Of a DNA stretch of 40,103 nucleotides, positions 18,098-27,797 are shown in pieces (within the stretch, counting starts at the first letter, position 1; each line of letters begins with the position of its first letter). This DNA is from Chloroflexota bacterium. Its GTDB lineage: Bacteria > Chloroflexota > Anaerolineae > UBA4142. The stretch covers positions 1 through 40,103 of the forward strand of contig JAMDCU010000021.1 in NCBI GenBank assembly GCA_023489485.1, in the 5' to 3' direction. Position numbers and translations under genes: made by a program. The notes below the pieces were generated by a model. The model ran no database searches. It saw only the letters and a list, made by a program, of their open reading frames with translations, and was not told the origin of the DNA.

Positions 18098-20406
18098 AGA
18101 CTATCACCCAGGTCGGTCGTTTCCAGTGCATTTGCATTCCAATTCCGAACTTGTCGCAATCTTCCAAGGAAACTAGCAATCATTCCGCTATAGGCGATAG
18201 TAACGGGTAGAGGCGCCAGATTAAACGTCTGCCAAGACATGTAGCTGAAGTTGAATACCTGCTCCCCAAGATATCTGAGGTCCTTAAATGTGGAAGCCCC
18301 GTTCAGGTGAAGCCGGAGAGGTGTTGGCGTTCCCTGAGCAGCAAATTTCAGCTCCTTCGGCCCAGTTACCCCAACTAGCATTTCTCCCTCGTTTAGTATG
18401 ACGGCGCTGCCGCGCTTCGGGACCTGTACTCCGCGGTAGGATCCCTTCGAAAGGATGCCCTTTGATTCAGGGTCATACATCGTCCAGTTGTGGTCATCTC
18501 CAATAACCAGGAAGGCAAAATCAACACTGAAATCTTTCAGCCTGTTGTTGACCAAAGCCTTGACCGCCTCGATTTCCGCATTTTTGAGTGGTTTGTAAGT
18601 ATGAAAGATCAGGCGAACGCGATCTCCCCGTCTCCAACCTTTACGCCCGCCAACACTTTCTATTGTTGAGAGGAGGACAGACTCCAAAACACCTGGATAT
18701 TCTTTAATCGTTGATTCCTGCGATGATCTCGAAACCAAGTAAACGCCATCATAATTGAACAATGTGGCGATGCCGACATATCGTTCTTGATCCCCAAGCC
18801 TGCTCCTTTTCACGATGGCGTTACCCAGCCCGACAATCACCTCATGGGTGATCCCTTCTCCTTTTGGGGCCGCCAGTGTCCAGGGCGTACCGCCCAGCTT
18901 GGCATAGCTCGCGAGAGCTAGATTATTGAGGATAAAGGGCCAGCTAGATGATTGAGAGTTAATTGTCTCAATTTCCAATGCCTGCGTTGCTACGCCTTGG
19001 CTCAATAAAATGGCTTTGGAGACAAGATATGGATCGTTAGCCCCAAGAAGTTTGTGTTTCTCGCTGGTCACGATAATTGCGAGATCAAATCGCCTGATTT
19101 GTTCCTTGCTGTCACGCAACGCCTGCAAACACGCTTGTTCATAGTCCGCGGATGTGGCAGACTTGGGGTCGAAATCTAGGAATTTGAATTCACATCCCCG
19201 CAAGTAGAATTTGCCCAAGAATCCCCTAGTATAGGGTGAACCTAAACCTCCGTCTCGCCATTTGCCGAGAAATTGCTCGACTTGTCCCAACCACTGTTTC
19301 GGAGTGAGTACTAGAATGTAAGGGGTAGTCTTTTTGAAGCTATCCCGATCAAATGGTCCGTGTCCAGCATCTAGGGCAGCCGCAATGGGCCCGGTAATTG
19401 GAGCTTTGCCGAACTTAACGACGAACTTCGGCTCTTCAAACGCTAGTGCCAATGGAGAACCGTTCGGGGTCGCTCGCTGCAACTGCACTGTGCAAACAGC
19501 AGACAGGTTCCGAGCGCACGCGATAGGCTGCCTAGCAAGAGTCTCCGCGATCTTCATAATCCTTGTCTGCTGCCCAACCGAACCTAGAAACTCGGCAACA
19601 AGTCTGCGGACTTCGCGAAGCACACTTGTGCTCTGGGGCCCGAAGGCTTTGGCGAGACTTCGGACAACATTCTCCTGGCTCGCCTCGATTGTGTAATCTG
19701 CTGCGTCGACAACATCGCTATCGCGTGCATCGATGAGGAAGACCTTGCCGTCCCTGATCTCGCGCACTGAGCCTACTATCTTGTTGCCAATGGCGGGGGT
19801 TGAGCCCGGACGCAAGGGGAGAACATAACAACCTGTAAGATCTACGCCGAGCCTTGTCAGCTCTGCTATTGACATGCCTATCTGCCAGTTGGTCGAGAGT
19901 TTCACACGGAGTCCGAAATTGGGAGCCTCGTCCGACCTGGTGCGCAGATAGGCGGCTTCGAAATGATACAGGCGATAGATGTGTAGCAGCTGAGGCTTAT
20001 TACGAAGAGAAGGAAAAGCCTTCATCGCGTCGCTCGCAATGTCTGTCCCGCCGCCAGTTGCTTTGAGCCAGACCTCTCCAAAGTTGGATATGGTGCCAGC
20101 CGGGTATATAGACTTCAGAAGTCGCCGGACGCCTTCTTCCAGCAGTTTGCCAAAGAGGGACCAATCCTTCTCAGTGACAAATGTCGCAGGCTCTCCGGAG
20201 AGAGTCTCATTCTCATGGATCGGAATCGCCTGGAGATTCTTGCCGGCGCGCCGACATATCCATTTACCTACCGTCCTGTCTTGGAGAGCGCGCAGATCAG
20301 CCTCCGTCGAATAGGGCAGCAGTTCGCCTCTAACCTCGTTGCAGTCGAAACTGACCGGTAAGAGGTTAAGAATAATGTCGCTCCCAATAGGTTGACTCAG
20401 AGACAT
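18085..20406 (-). CDS. Long prokaryotic Argonaute with inactive PIWI site (long-B type)
   Basis: Encodes 773 residues from the ATG at 20406, which has GAGG six bases upstream. The frame extends 74 codons further to an ATG at 20628 with a poor ribosome-binding site. The 773-residue form matches long pAgos such as RsAgo. The MID domain shows 'NDPYLVSKAILLSQGVATQ' near 456-474, the 5'-guide pocket pattern. In PIWI the first catalytic Asp is replaced (IVGLGNAIV near 522-531, Gly instead of Asp). The third site reads FHTYKPLKN near 600 instead of H-R-D. The protein ends in a hydrophobic WFL. It should bind guide and target but not slice. It lies in the same operon as the DUF499 ATPase upstream and a nuclease downstream, and probably acts by recruiting the nuclease. 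Confidence 0.85.
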   Translation of the reverse strand: MSLSQPIGSDIILNLLPVSFDCNEVRGELLPYSTEADLRALQDRTVGKWICRRAGKNLQAIPIHENETLSGEPATFVTEKDWSLFGKLLEEGVRRLLKSIYPAGTISNFGEVWLKATGGGTDIASDAMKAFPSLRNKPQLLHIYRLYHFEAAYLRTRSDEAPNFGLRVKLSTNWQIGMSIAELTRLGVDLTGCYVLPLRPGSTPAIGNKIVGSVREIRDGKVFLIDARDSDVVDAADYTIEASQENVVRSLAKAFGPQSTSVLREVRRLVAEFLGSVGQQTRIMKIAETLARQPIACARNLSAVCTVQLQRATPNGSPLALAFEEPKFVVKFGKAPITGPIAAALDAGHGPFDRDSFKKTTPYILVLTPKQWLGQVEQFLGKWRDGGLGSPYTRGFLGKFYLRGCEFKFLDFDPKSATSADYEQACLQALRDSKEQIRRFDLAIIVTSEKHKLLGANDPYLVSKAILLSQGVATQALEIETINSQSSSWPFILNNLALASYAKLGGTPWTLAAPKGEGITHEVIVGLGNAIVKRSRLGDQERYVGIATLFNYDGVYLVSRSSQESTIKEYPGVLESVLLSTIESVGGRKGWRRGDRVRLIFHTYKPLKNAEIEAVKALVNNRLKDFSVDFAFLVIGDDHNWTMYDPESKGILSKGSYRGVQVPKRGSAVILNEGEMLVGVTGPKELKFAAQGTPTPLRLHLNGASTFKDLRYLGEQVFNFSYMSWQTFNLAPLPVTIAYSGMIASFLGRLRQVRNWNANALETTDLGDSLWFL

Positions 20407-20660
20407 CTTTAGCCTCAGCAAAAACGAGTCAGTCATACCGACTTGGATGTGTTCCCACTTTGACTGACGTCGCAGATTTTTCCGTGCAGGGATCTGCCGT
20501 TCAAACATTGTGTCCGGATGTCGGTATCTGTGGCCACCCGATCCAATCTCAGAGGGCCTCGTCTGCACTTGATCCAGAAACCAAAGCGGGTACCCTTGCC
20601 AGCAGTAGGGGGCAGAATCATTGAACATCGCCTAGACTCACACCGTGAGTATCCCTTCTA

Positions 20661-23468
20661 CTATTGTACTTTGACGTCGTCGTCCAGCCCGAGTTCTCTT
20701 AATGCGTTGCGGGTCTCTTCGAGCCTCTGCTTAGAAACGCCTTCCTCGGAAGTCACCTGAAAATTGATCGCGATTTTCAGGCCTTTGGCGTTTGCGAATT
20801 TCGCAAGCACTTTGGTGTAAAAGTTCATCCACTTTTGAGGCGGAACTTCGCCGGCCCAGAACATGAGTTGCGTCGCCACGGGGGGATTTTGCCTTCCCGG
20901 CTCTTTGCCGGGAGTTTCTCCACCGGCCGGTGGTTGGGCATCTGGTGGCTCAGGCTCGCGCTTGGGCGGCGTGGCACCGCCACCGGGAGGTGGGGGTTTC
21001 GGTGCGAATCCAGCTTCCTTCGCCTTTTTGTACTCGTCCGCCGCGGCACGAGTGACGATATACACATCATCGGAGATCTCGACGTCGGTGGCATTCATGC
21101 CCGTGCTGTAAAGGAACGGAGCGTACTCCCCGCCCCCACCTTTTCCCACATAGGCAAGGACACCGCTGCTCACGCCGCGGGCGATGGTCTCCTTGATGCT
21201 GTCGCCATTTAAAAGACGCGGGAACTGCGGCGAGGCGAAGAAAGCATCGCGGACTGCCTTCGTGCTCCATTCCTTGAACGCGGGCGGCCAGTTGCGCACC
21301 AGGAATTGTGGGCTAGGGCTCTCTTCGACCTCGCCATCCTGGCGCAACCGGGTCAGAACAAGTGTGGTGATGTTGGGTGCCATACTGGAATTGACCTGTC
21401 CCAAGTCAACCACGCGCATAGCATTGTCCTTACCGAGTAGCGCAAGATATTTGTAAGTTCGCCACACGCACTCTTTCAGGTCACGCTTGGCCTTTCCGAG
21501 ATTTTCCGCTAACTGCTTCTTCTGTCCCTCGTCCAGGCGCAAGTCTTCCTTTTCGTCGTCGATCGCCTCCCACGCGAGCAAGCTGCGCGCCGTCTCCCGG
21601 AGAACCGCCTCGTTGTCAGGAATTGCCCATATCAATGCACTCTTGAAGGTGCGTGAGGAGGTGCCGCAGTCGCGCGTCATGCCCTCGACGACGTCCATCG
21701 TGTCTTTCTCCGCCATCGAACGCTCGGGTGGGAGGACGACAAGCGTGAGGAGCGGGCGATTGGAAATCTCGCTGCTCTTGCTAGGGAACGTAATTCGTTC
21801 CATCCCGGTGCCGGCGCGAAATGCCTTTTCGATCTCGCCCCGCATCGTCTCTTGGATTTTTTCAGGTGAGATACTGGCGCGCCGGTCGGCGAGGATCTTG
21901 TTGAGGTTCGGCGCTAAGCCAAAGCGATATCGGTTGCGCTCGATGGAGAGATAGTAACAGGAGGTCCCGAGCGTTTCCAATACGGTTTCGACATTGCCAA
22001 TGTCCAGGTCCGGCTCCGCGACGGCGAGTCGTATTTCCGGCACAGTAGCCTCCCCTTTCGCCTGCCCGCCGTTCGATTCGAAAAAGATCGTGGTCGCCAC
22101 CTTCCGGTGAAGTCTCGCTTTCTTGATCGAATCCACAGCCTCCGTATCGAGCCGGGTGGCGAAAGAATCCGCCTTGCCACAGATATCCGTCGTGATGGCG
22201 ACTTCAAGTTTCTCCGTGCCCAATTGTTCGAACATCGCGGCTCGGAAGGTCGGATCATCTAGCGGCGCGGTGCCAAGTCCAATCAGTGGATCGCGGTGGA
22301 CATTCTTGTAGCCGTCCTGGTAGGCTCTCGACACCCAGAGCGCAAGAAGCCTCAGGATGCCGCGAGTACGCTGGAAACGCGGCAGCGCCTGCCATTTGCG
22401 CTCAAAGACGGAGAGCGTGATCGGGTGGAAGGGGTAGGTGGATTCGAAGGCTTTTTGAGCGTTATCGACCGCGAACCAATTCGGGATCTGCTGGCGGTGC
22501 TCGACGACCCACTCGGCATATTCGTTCGAGGTCTCTTGGGCATCGCGGCTAATCAGGATCCGCCCATCTGCCGTGATTGCCTGTGCATCCCACTCAAACA
22601 GACGGCGGCGAATGATTTCCGAGGTTTCCGCTTCAGCGGACATTAGGATGGCCTTGCCTAGGCGGTCGAGCATCTTTTTGAACCGCTGCTCGTCGGCTTC
22701 ATCTTCCGGCGTGTATTCCATTTCCGAGGCTGGGATGGAAACCACGAGGACAACATTATCCTGCCCACGCGCCGTTTCAGAGAGCGCCTGGATAAAGTTA
22801 TAGAGCGAATTACCGTAGCCCTTTTTTCGGTAGGTGCTGACGTAATTGATGATCTCGTCCATCAGGATGAGGCAGGGTCGGTCCTTCGGGAGGAACTCGC
22901 GGATGACATCTCCCTTCGGCTCGATGAACTGCTTTTCGTGCTCGGCGAGAACGGCGAGCGCCTCCTCCCCGCCGAGTTGATAGGCGATCTCACCCCAGGG
23001 TGTCTTGCGGAGGGGAGTCCCGTCCTTCCCGCCCCGCCCGGTCAGCGAGTCGAACTCGGTCCCCACAAAGACCGCCGTTGCCGCCTTAGGTACAGCGGGA
23101 ATGCCGGCTTTCTCCAAAATACGTTGCACACCAGGAAACCGGGTGGCCTCGTCCCCGCAACGGGCAAGATGGTAAAGCAGCGTGAGGGCATGGGTCTTGC
23201 CACCGCCAAACTGGGTGGTCATATTAAAGACGGCCGAGGTCTCGGTCTTGGTGCCGGAAAGGCGCCGGACGACTTCGCCGGCCAATCCGGTGAGACCCTG
23301 AGTGAGATAGGTGCGCTCAAAGAACCGCTTGGGATCCTGATAGTCCATCGGGGCACGCTTGTCCCGCACCTGATCCAAATGCACGGCGAATTCGGATGCG
23401 TCGAGCGGCTTGCCTTCTCTCAAATCTTCGCGGGGTGTGACGACCTTATACCACGGTTTCAGAGTCAT
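20661..23468 (-). CDS. DUF499 AAA-type ATPase
   Basis: A 935-residue protein of the DUF499 (COG1483) family. The ATG at 23468 gives the family-like opening 'MTLKPWYKVVTPREDL'. A TTG six codons upstream overlaps the previous stop. Walker A is TTQFGGGKTHAL near residues 85-96, followed by Walker B in 'CLILMDEIINYV' near 194-205. A proline/glycine-rich linker at about 821-860 separates a C-terminal domain (QLMFWAGEVPPQKWMNFYTK onwards). DUF499 genes recur next to DUF1156 methylases and SNF2 helicases in defence islands. The ATPase probably drives or gates the restriction part of that system. Its stop codon is 254 nt before the preferred Argonaute start, or 32 nt before the longest one. Confidence 0.85.
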   Translation of the reverse strand: MTLKPWYKVVTPREDLREGKPLDASEFAVHLDQVRDKRAPMDYQDPKRFFERTYLTQGLTGLAGEVVRRLSGTKTETSAVFNMTTQFGGGKTHALTLLYHLARCGDEATRFPGVQRILEKAGIPAVPKAATAVFVGTEFDSLTGRGGKDGTPLRKTPWGEIAYQLGGEEALAVLAEHEKQFIEPKGDVIREFLPKDRPCLILMDEIINYVSTYRKKGYGNSLYNFIQALSETARGQDNVVLVVSIPASEMEYTPEDEADEQRFKKMLDRLGKAILMSAEAETSEIIRRRLFEWDAQAITADGRILISRDAQETSNEYAEWVVEHRQQIPNWFAVDNAQKAFESTYPFHPITLSVFERKWQALPRFQRTRGILRLLALWVSRAYQDGYKNVHRDPLIGLGTAPLDDPTFRAAMFEQLGTEKLEVAITTDICGKADSFATRLDTEAVDSIKKARLHRKVATTIFFESNGGQAKGEATVPEIRLAVAEPDLDIGNVETVLETLGTSCYYLSIERNRYRFGLAPNLNKILADRRASISPEKIQETMRGEIEKAFRAGTGMERITFPSKSSEISNRPLLTLVVLPPERSMAEKDTMDVVEGMTRDCGTSSRTFKSALIWAIPDNEAVLRETARSLLAWEAIDDEKEDLRLDEGQKKQLAENLGKAKRDLKECVWRTYKYLALLGKDNAMRVVDLGQVNSSMAPNITTLVLTRLRQDGEVEESPSPQFLVRNWPPAFKEWSTKAVRDAFFASPQFPRLLNGDSIKETIARGVSSGVLAYVGKGGGGEYAPFLYSTGMNATDVEISDDVYIVTRAAADEYKKAKEAGFAPKPPPPGGGATPPKREPEPPDAQPPAGGETPGKEPGRQNPPVATQLMFWAGEVPPQKWMNFYTKVLAKFANAKGLKIAINFQVTSEEGVSKQRLEETRNALRELGLDDDVKVQ

Positions 23469-23482
23469 GCGGATTGCTCCAA

Positions 23483-24067
23483 TCAAATGAGTCTAAACGT
23501 GCCGGTATTGGTTTCGAGCTGCCACCATTTGAAAAAGCCATACGGAAAGATTGCGGATTCTTCCCGATTCCCGACGACAACCAGCGTCTCCCCTTCTTGG
23601 CGGGCGCGTTCTTCCAAACTCAGCCCGCTGATTACCTGGTCACGAAGGAATCGGACCAACGTCGGAGCCTGATTGGTGCTCGGACGATAGCAGAAAAGAA
23701 CGCGCAGTTGTGTCCGGATACACAAAGTTTTCCAGAGAGCATAGGCAATGAGGTCGTCGTTCTGGCTATTCTCTAACTCCATGACGGCGACAGGAAAACG
23801 CCAGCCTTTCTCAGGCTTTTCAAAAGCAATCACATCGAGAGAAAGGTATTCTTCTCGAGATACTGGGAGCACCTCGAGCGAATGCCCTTTTGCCGAAGCA
23901 TGCCAACCCATGGCGTCGCACGTGGCTGTAACCACAGACGTCAGGGCCTTGGTCCAAGCACCAAGTCTTTCCTGTAATGCCGCTTCTTTCAGCGGCATTG
24001 CATTCTCGCGCTGCTGCAGTACAGTGATGAACTCCTTACGCCACTGATTGACAATGGCACTTGCCAT
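23483..24067 (-). CDS. Unknown protein between methylase and DUF499 genes, nuclease-like pattern
   Basis: Encodes 194 residues from the ATG at 24067. This start is chosen because it overlaps the stop of the methylase gene (TAATG), although the frame continues 15 codons upstream. No domain is recognised with confidence. The segment 'YLSLDVIAFEKPE' followed by 'VAVMELENSQNDD' (about residues 74-105) has the spacing of a PD-(D/E)XK core, with D and E-x-E but no lysine. If this is related, the site is altered. The position, tightly coupled on both sides, marks it as a fixed part of the DUF1156/DUF499 system. DUF3780 proteins occur at this place in related loci, but I cannot confirm that identity from sequence alone. 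Confidence 0.6.
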   Translation of the reverse strand: MASAIVNQWRKEFITVLQQRENAMPLKEAALQERLGAWTKALTSVVTATCDAMGWHASAKGHSLEVLPVSREEYLSLDVIAFEKPEKGWRFPVAVMELENSQNDDLIAYALWKTLCIRTQLRVLFCYRPSTNQAPTLVRFLRDQVISGLSLEERARQEGETLVVVGNREESAIFPYGFFKWWQLETNTGTFRLI

Positions 24068-27000
24068 TAGAACCCTAGCCCTTTCTTTCTCGCCAGCACG
24101 CCATCCACCCACCGCTTCTCATCGCTTGATGATGGATACAGCGCCGAAAGTGCCTGTGCCAAACGCCAAAAGCGGGGATCGGCACCGGCTCCGTTTTCGA
24201 CCAGGAACCGCTTGAGTGCCTCAATTCTTCCGGCCGCAAACAAGATCATGCTTTGGTGGACCCGGTCGAGGGCGGTTTCGCCCGGTCTGGGTGTACTCTT
24301 ATCGCCCCAACCGCCATCCTCTTCTTCGACTTGCCCGACAGTCTCGAACATATCCAGTTGCTTGGCTTGCTTGCGCTTTGCGGCAGGTGCAGGTGACCTG
24401 CCCTCATCTTTGCCAAAAAGATGCCGCGTGCGTTCTGATGCTGGCAGCAGCCGTGCCTTGTCTCCTTGGACTTCGACGAGATTGGTCAATCGCTCCAAAT
24501 GTGCACCCAGCCCTTGAGCGATTTTGCGCGCTGCATCATATTCAAGGAAGTACCCGCTTACCTTCGTCGTCTGTTCACTACCCGCCACGTCATCAGATTC
24601 CCGTTCTTCGTTCTCCTCTCCACCTTGGCGCTTTCTGCCTTCAATCTTTGTAGAGAGCGTCCACAGCCACATTGCTGTTAGCCGGGCATCTTCCTCGAAT
24701 CCTGTTGCATCGGCACCTTCGAAAATCATGTTGAGTGCTTCTTTCGCCACGGCTGCCCAGACGTATTCGAGATACTCTTTCAGTGTGACTTGTTCGCCGC
24801 TTGCTTTCTCTACCCGTGAGTACTGCGAAAAAATCTCCAGCGCGGGGCCGAGGCAGGCGAAGATAGCGTCCGCACCCACAACGCCTTCTTTAGCTAGACG
24901 AGGCATCCAGGTGTGAATGCGCTTCGGCAGTTCTGACAAGACATCGCGCCAATCCCCAATCTCGTTTGTTGACAGTGGTCTACATACAACATGCACAGAC
25001 GATAGCAAGGAGGCATTCTGGTAGGCGTTCATTCTTTCCGGTCTTTCGGTATCGATGGGCCATGAACTCACGATTGTCCATCCAGCAGACACCAATCCAT
25101 TCAGCATCGATTCCCAGCCGCGCGTTGACTTATGCGCGAATACCAAAATCATCAACTGGCTCTTTTCTACGATGCGACGAATCTCAGAAAAAGCTTGGGT
25201 CAGTGCGTGCTCATAAAAATCCGCTCGTTTCTTGCTGGGGCTTCGCGAGTGCGCCCTATCTTCGACAATTTCTGCTGTCTTTTCCGTCAAATCAGATCCG
25301 AACATGGAATCATGTGATGCACGGAGACATGCTCTTAGCCATATGTAGAATACGTCAGACAGATGGGAGTACGGGACTGAATCGTAATAGGGCGGGTCTG
25401 TCACAACAATAGTGGCTCCATCGTCCGGAAGACCAATTTCGGTGGCACTGAAACATTCTGCAGTTCCCGCCTCGAGCTGCAACCGACAAGAACTGGTCAG
25501 TAGCGTGTAAATCTGTTTGAGTGAGAAGTCGAGCCCTCCAACTAACTTCGGCATCGTCGGATTCGCTTCTGCAAAATCCGAGCGCATCGCCAGCGAGGTC
25601 CCTTGGATAAAGGCCGAGACCATTCCATTTGACAGATACGTAGACAGGCTCATGTTGTAATGGATGATGTTCGAAGCAGCGAGCGCGAGCACGTCCAAAA
25701 CGGCTTGCTGAAGCCCCGGATCCTGGGCTGTTTCTCTTAGTTGCTCTCTCGCGCGCCCAAGAGTCAACTCAACTACATCAAGCGCGAGTTTCTGACGCGC
25801 GAGAAACAACTTGTCAAAAGTATCAAGGCCGTATAATGGGACAGAAATGCGGCGAAGCTCTGTTAATGGCACCTTTGTCTTGAGATATTCGGAGAAGAGT
25901 GCCTTGTGCCCGACAATCTTGAGACTGTCCTCGGCCTTCTGTATTGCGGCGAGGTCCTTCTTATTGGGAGCGCGGAAGCGACGCGCCGATTCTCCTGGCA
26001 AAGAAAGCACAACACCCATCAAACGTGTGCCCAGACCCTTCTCGCTTGCTTGCAGACGCACTCTTTCGGCTGGTGTGGTGTATCCACAGCGAGGGCAAGT
26101 GACAGCAGCTTGGCGAGTTGTTCCGGAATTGACAGTTTTAGGAGCGGGATTTTCTACGATTTCGATATCGATTGCTTTTCTAGGCCGTGCGACAAGCCTG
26201 AACGCGTATGTAGGAGAACCCTTCTTTTTGATCCACAACTGATTTATCATGGGGACATCGACTCCACAACCCGGGCCCTCGCATGGAATCGTTCTTGCCC
26301 AGAGGTAGGCTATCGGGGTCGCGCCATCGGGGTCCTTCGGATAGAACTCGGCCAATTCCTTCTCTGCTTGCTCTTTGACCCACTCACCCCACTTGTATAC
26401 TTCGTCCGCAAGTTGCTGACCGTACTTCGGGATGTGCTCTAGGACTACCTTGTTTAGCAGCACTGCAACGGGATTCAGGTCACTCGCAAAGGCATCTGCC
26501 CCAACGCGCAAGGCCTCAAGCGGGATTGCACCACCACCGGCAAACGGATCGACCACGAGTGGATGGGGCAGAGCCGTCATTCGAACTCTCAGGTGCGCGA
26601 TATGCGCATCTATACTGTCTGTGGCGAAATTCAGCCGACAATCAGAAATGTCGAACTCGCTATCGGATAGTGCCGAGTGGGCAATCTGTGTCAACAGGCG
26701 CGCCGTCTCTAGGTATTCCCGGATACCTGAGTTGTCCCAATCGGCGAAATCCGCAATGAAATCGAGCAATGCGTTGCGCAACTCGCCAAGATCATTAGGA
26801 TTGGCCGAATTGAGCCGATTTTCCGCCGTGGCCAATTTAAGCCAGCGCTGAAGTGATTCTCCTGAGCAATGCCCTGATAATGTCTCGCTTTTTCTGGCTT
26901 GGTACGCAAAAGCGTTTATGAGGTCGGCAGCAGCATCGCGGAACGCTTGCGGACAATGCTTGTCGGCGGGGTCAGGCCACAATGCGGCACAGATCACAGC

Positions 27001-27147
27001 ACGGCACGCGGCCAGCGGTCGCCGCGCCCACCAGATGTGCAGCGTGCTGATATGCCCTTGGCGGATATTTTTCTCACGGCGCGCGTGCTCAGAGATACGT
27101 CTGATGGGCAAATCAACTTCGATGAGACGTTTGGGATAGTTGGTCAT
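24067..27147 (-). CDS. DUF1156 adenine-specific DNA methyltransferase
   Basis: A 1026-residue protein of the COG1743/DUF1156 group. The N-terminus 'KRLIEVDLPIRRISEHARRE' with 'HISTLHIWWARRPLAACR' is the DUF1156 signature. The SAM-binding motif is 'VVDPFAGGGAIPLEAL' near 195-210. Zinc-ligand cysteines appear around 292-297 and in TCPRCGY near 350. The catalytic DPPYYDS lies near 582. The order (FxGxG first, DPPY second) and the DPPY itself indicate N6-adenine or N4-cytosine amino methylation; adenine is the family's usual assignment. It would mark host DNA so that the helicase/ATPase part does not attack it. Both ends overlap neighbouring genes (ATGA upstream, TAATG downstream). Confidence 0.88.
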   Translation of the reverse strand: MTNYPKRLIEVDLPIRRISEHARREKNIRQGHISTLHIWWARRPLAACRAVICAALWPDPADKHCPQAFRDAAADLINAFAYQARKSETLSGHCSGESLQRWLKLATAENRLNSANPNDLGELRNALLDFIADFADWDNSGIREYLETARLLTQIAHSALSDSEFDISDCRLNFATDSIDAHIAHLRVRMTALPHPLVVDPFAGGGAIPLEALRVGADAFASDLNPVAVLLNKVVLEHIPKYGQQLADEVYKWGEWVKEQAEKELAEFYPKDPDGATPIAYLWARTIPCEGPGCGVDVPMINQLWIKKKGSPTYAFRLVARPRKAIDIEIVENPAPKTVNSGTTRQAAVTCPRCGYTTPAERVRLQASEKGLGTRLMGVVLSLPGESARRFRAPNKKDLAAIQKAEDSLKIVGHKALFSEYLKTKVPLTELRRISVPLYGLDTFDKLFLARQKLALDVVELTLGRAREQLRETAQDPGLQQAVLDVLALAASNIIHYNMSLSTYLSNGMVSAFIQGTSLAMRSDFAEANPTMPKLVGGLDFSLKQIYTLLTSSCRLQLEAGTAECFSATEIGLPDDGATIVVTDPPYYDSVPYSHLSDVFYIWLRACLRASHDSMFGSDLTEKTAEIVEDRAHSRSPSKKRADFYEHALTQAFSEIRRIVEKSQLMILVFAHKSTRGWESMLNGLVSAGWTIVSSWPIDTERPERMNAYQNASLLSSVHVVCRPLSTNEIGDWRDVLSELPKRIHTWMPRLAKEGVVGADAIFACLGPALEIFSQYSRVEKASGEQVTLKEYLEYVWAAVAKEALNMIFEGADATGFEEDARLTAMWLWTLSTKIEGRKRQGGEENEERESDDVAGSEQTTKVSGYFLEYDAARKIAQGLGAHLERLTNLVEVQGDKARLLPASERTRHLFGKDEGRSPAPAAKRKQAKQLDMFETVGQVEEEDGGWGDKSTPRPGETALDRVHQSMILFAAGRIEALKRFLVENGAGADPRFWRLAQALSALYPSSSDEKRWVDGVLARKKGLGF

Positions 27148-27797
27148 TTTCTGGTATCACACAACACAGAGCCATTTTCGCAGACCCAAAATATTTCTAC
27201 GTTGACATGGGGCCGGATCCACTGAACCTTCTCTAGTAGCTTATGATAGCGCAGAAAATCTGGCATCGCCATGGCCAAGTCCGCATCGAGATTCTCACCC
27301 CTCCATACAAGAATGTCGAAGAACGCGTCTTTGAACCAATGTCCCGCCTGTAGGTTTCGAGGTGTGCTTGTCGTGCCCACAGGGTAGCCTTTGGCGGTCA
27401 CCCAGAGTAACCGCGATCCCTTCTTGGCTTCGATGTCCTTGCCCCGTTCATGTGCGGCAGTATCAGCCGTACGGAGAATTGTGTAGCCACGGTCGCGCAG
27501 GTGTTGCTCGACCCTCGCCTGCACGTTGCCCTCCCAGAACCATGGCTTGTCATCTTCCGAGTGCACTTCTTTAGGTTCGGGTTTCACAAGGGCAGAGGGA
27601 GTTGCACCTTTGGCAAAGTTCCTAATCTTGCCACCTGCGCTTCGACGCTCGATTAGCCCCTCCTGCACCATCTGTCGGCAGTAGTTATTGGCTTCTTGCC
27701 TACGTCTCAACCCAAGGGCAGCAGTGAGTTCATCGTCGTCGGCACCCTCAGGATGGCGCTTCAAATACTCGAGTATTCTATCGCGGATGGTTGGCAC
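27144..27797 (-). CDS. Winged-helix protein with Mrr/PD-(D/E)XK-like domain
   Basis: Encodes 217 residues from the GTG at 27797, preferred because GGAGAGG lies four to five bases upstream. The ATG at 27836 adds 13 residues. Residues ~2-55 form a winged helix ('ILEYLKRHPEGADDDEL', 'NNYCRQMVQEGLIERR'). After a linker comes a nuclease-like fold: 'VEQHLRDRGYTILRTAD', 'HERGKDIEAKK', 'LLWVTAKGYP' near 130-175. In Mrr-like nucleases the last block reads E-x-K; here it is T-A-K, so the catalytic acid seems to be lost or shifted. It may act as a DNA-binding regulator or sensor for the methylase it is coupled to (4-nt overlap). Confidence 0.65.
   Translation of the reverse strand: MPTIRDRILEYLKRHPEGADDDELTAALGLRRRQEANNYCRQMVQEGLIERRSAGGKIRNFAKGATPSALVKPEPKEVHSEDDKPWFWEGNVQARVEQHLRDRGYTILRTADTAAHERGKDIEAKKGSRLLWVTAKGYPVGTTSTPRNLQAGHWFKDAFFDILVWRGENLDADLAMAMPDFLRYHKLLEKVQWIRPHVNVEIFWVCENGSVLCDTRK

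Noticed and set aside
18085-20406. Slicing-competent Argonaute
   Set aside because: The first catalytic aspartate is glycine and the third site lacks aspartate.
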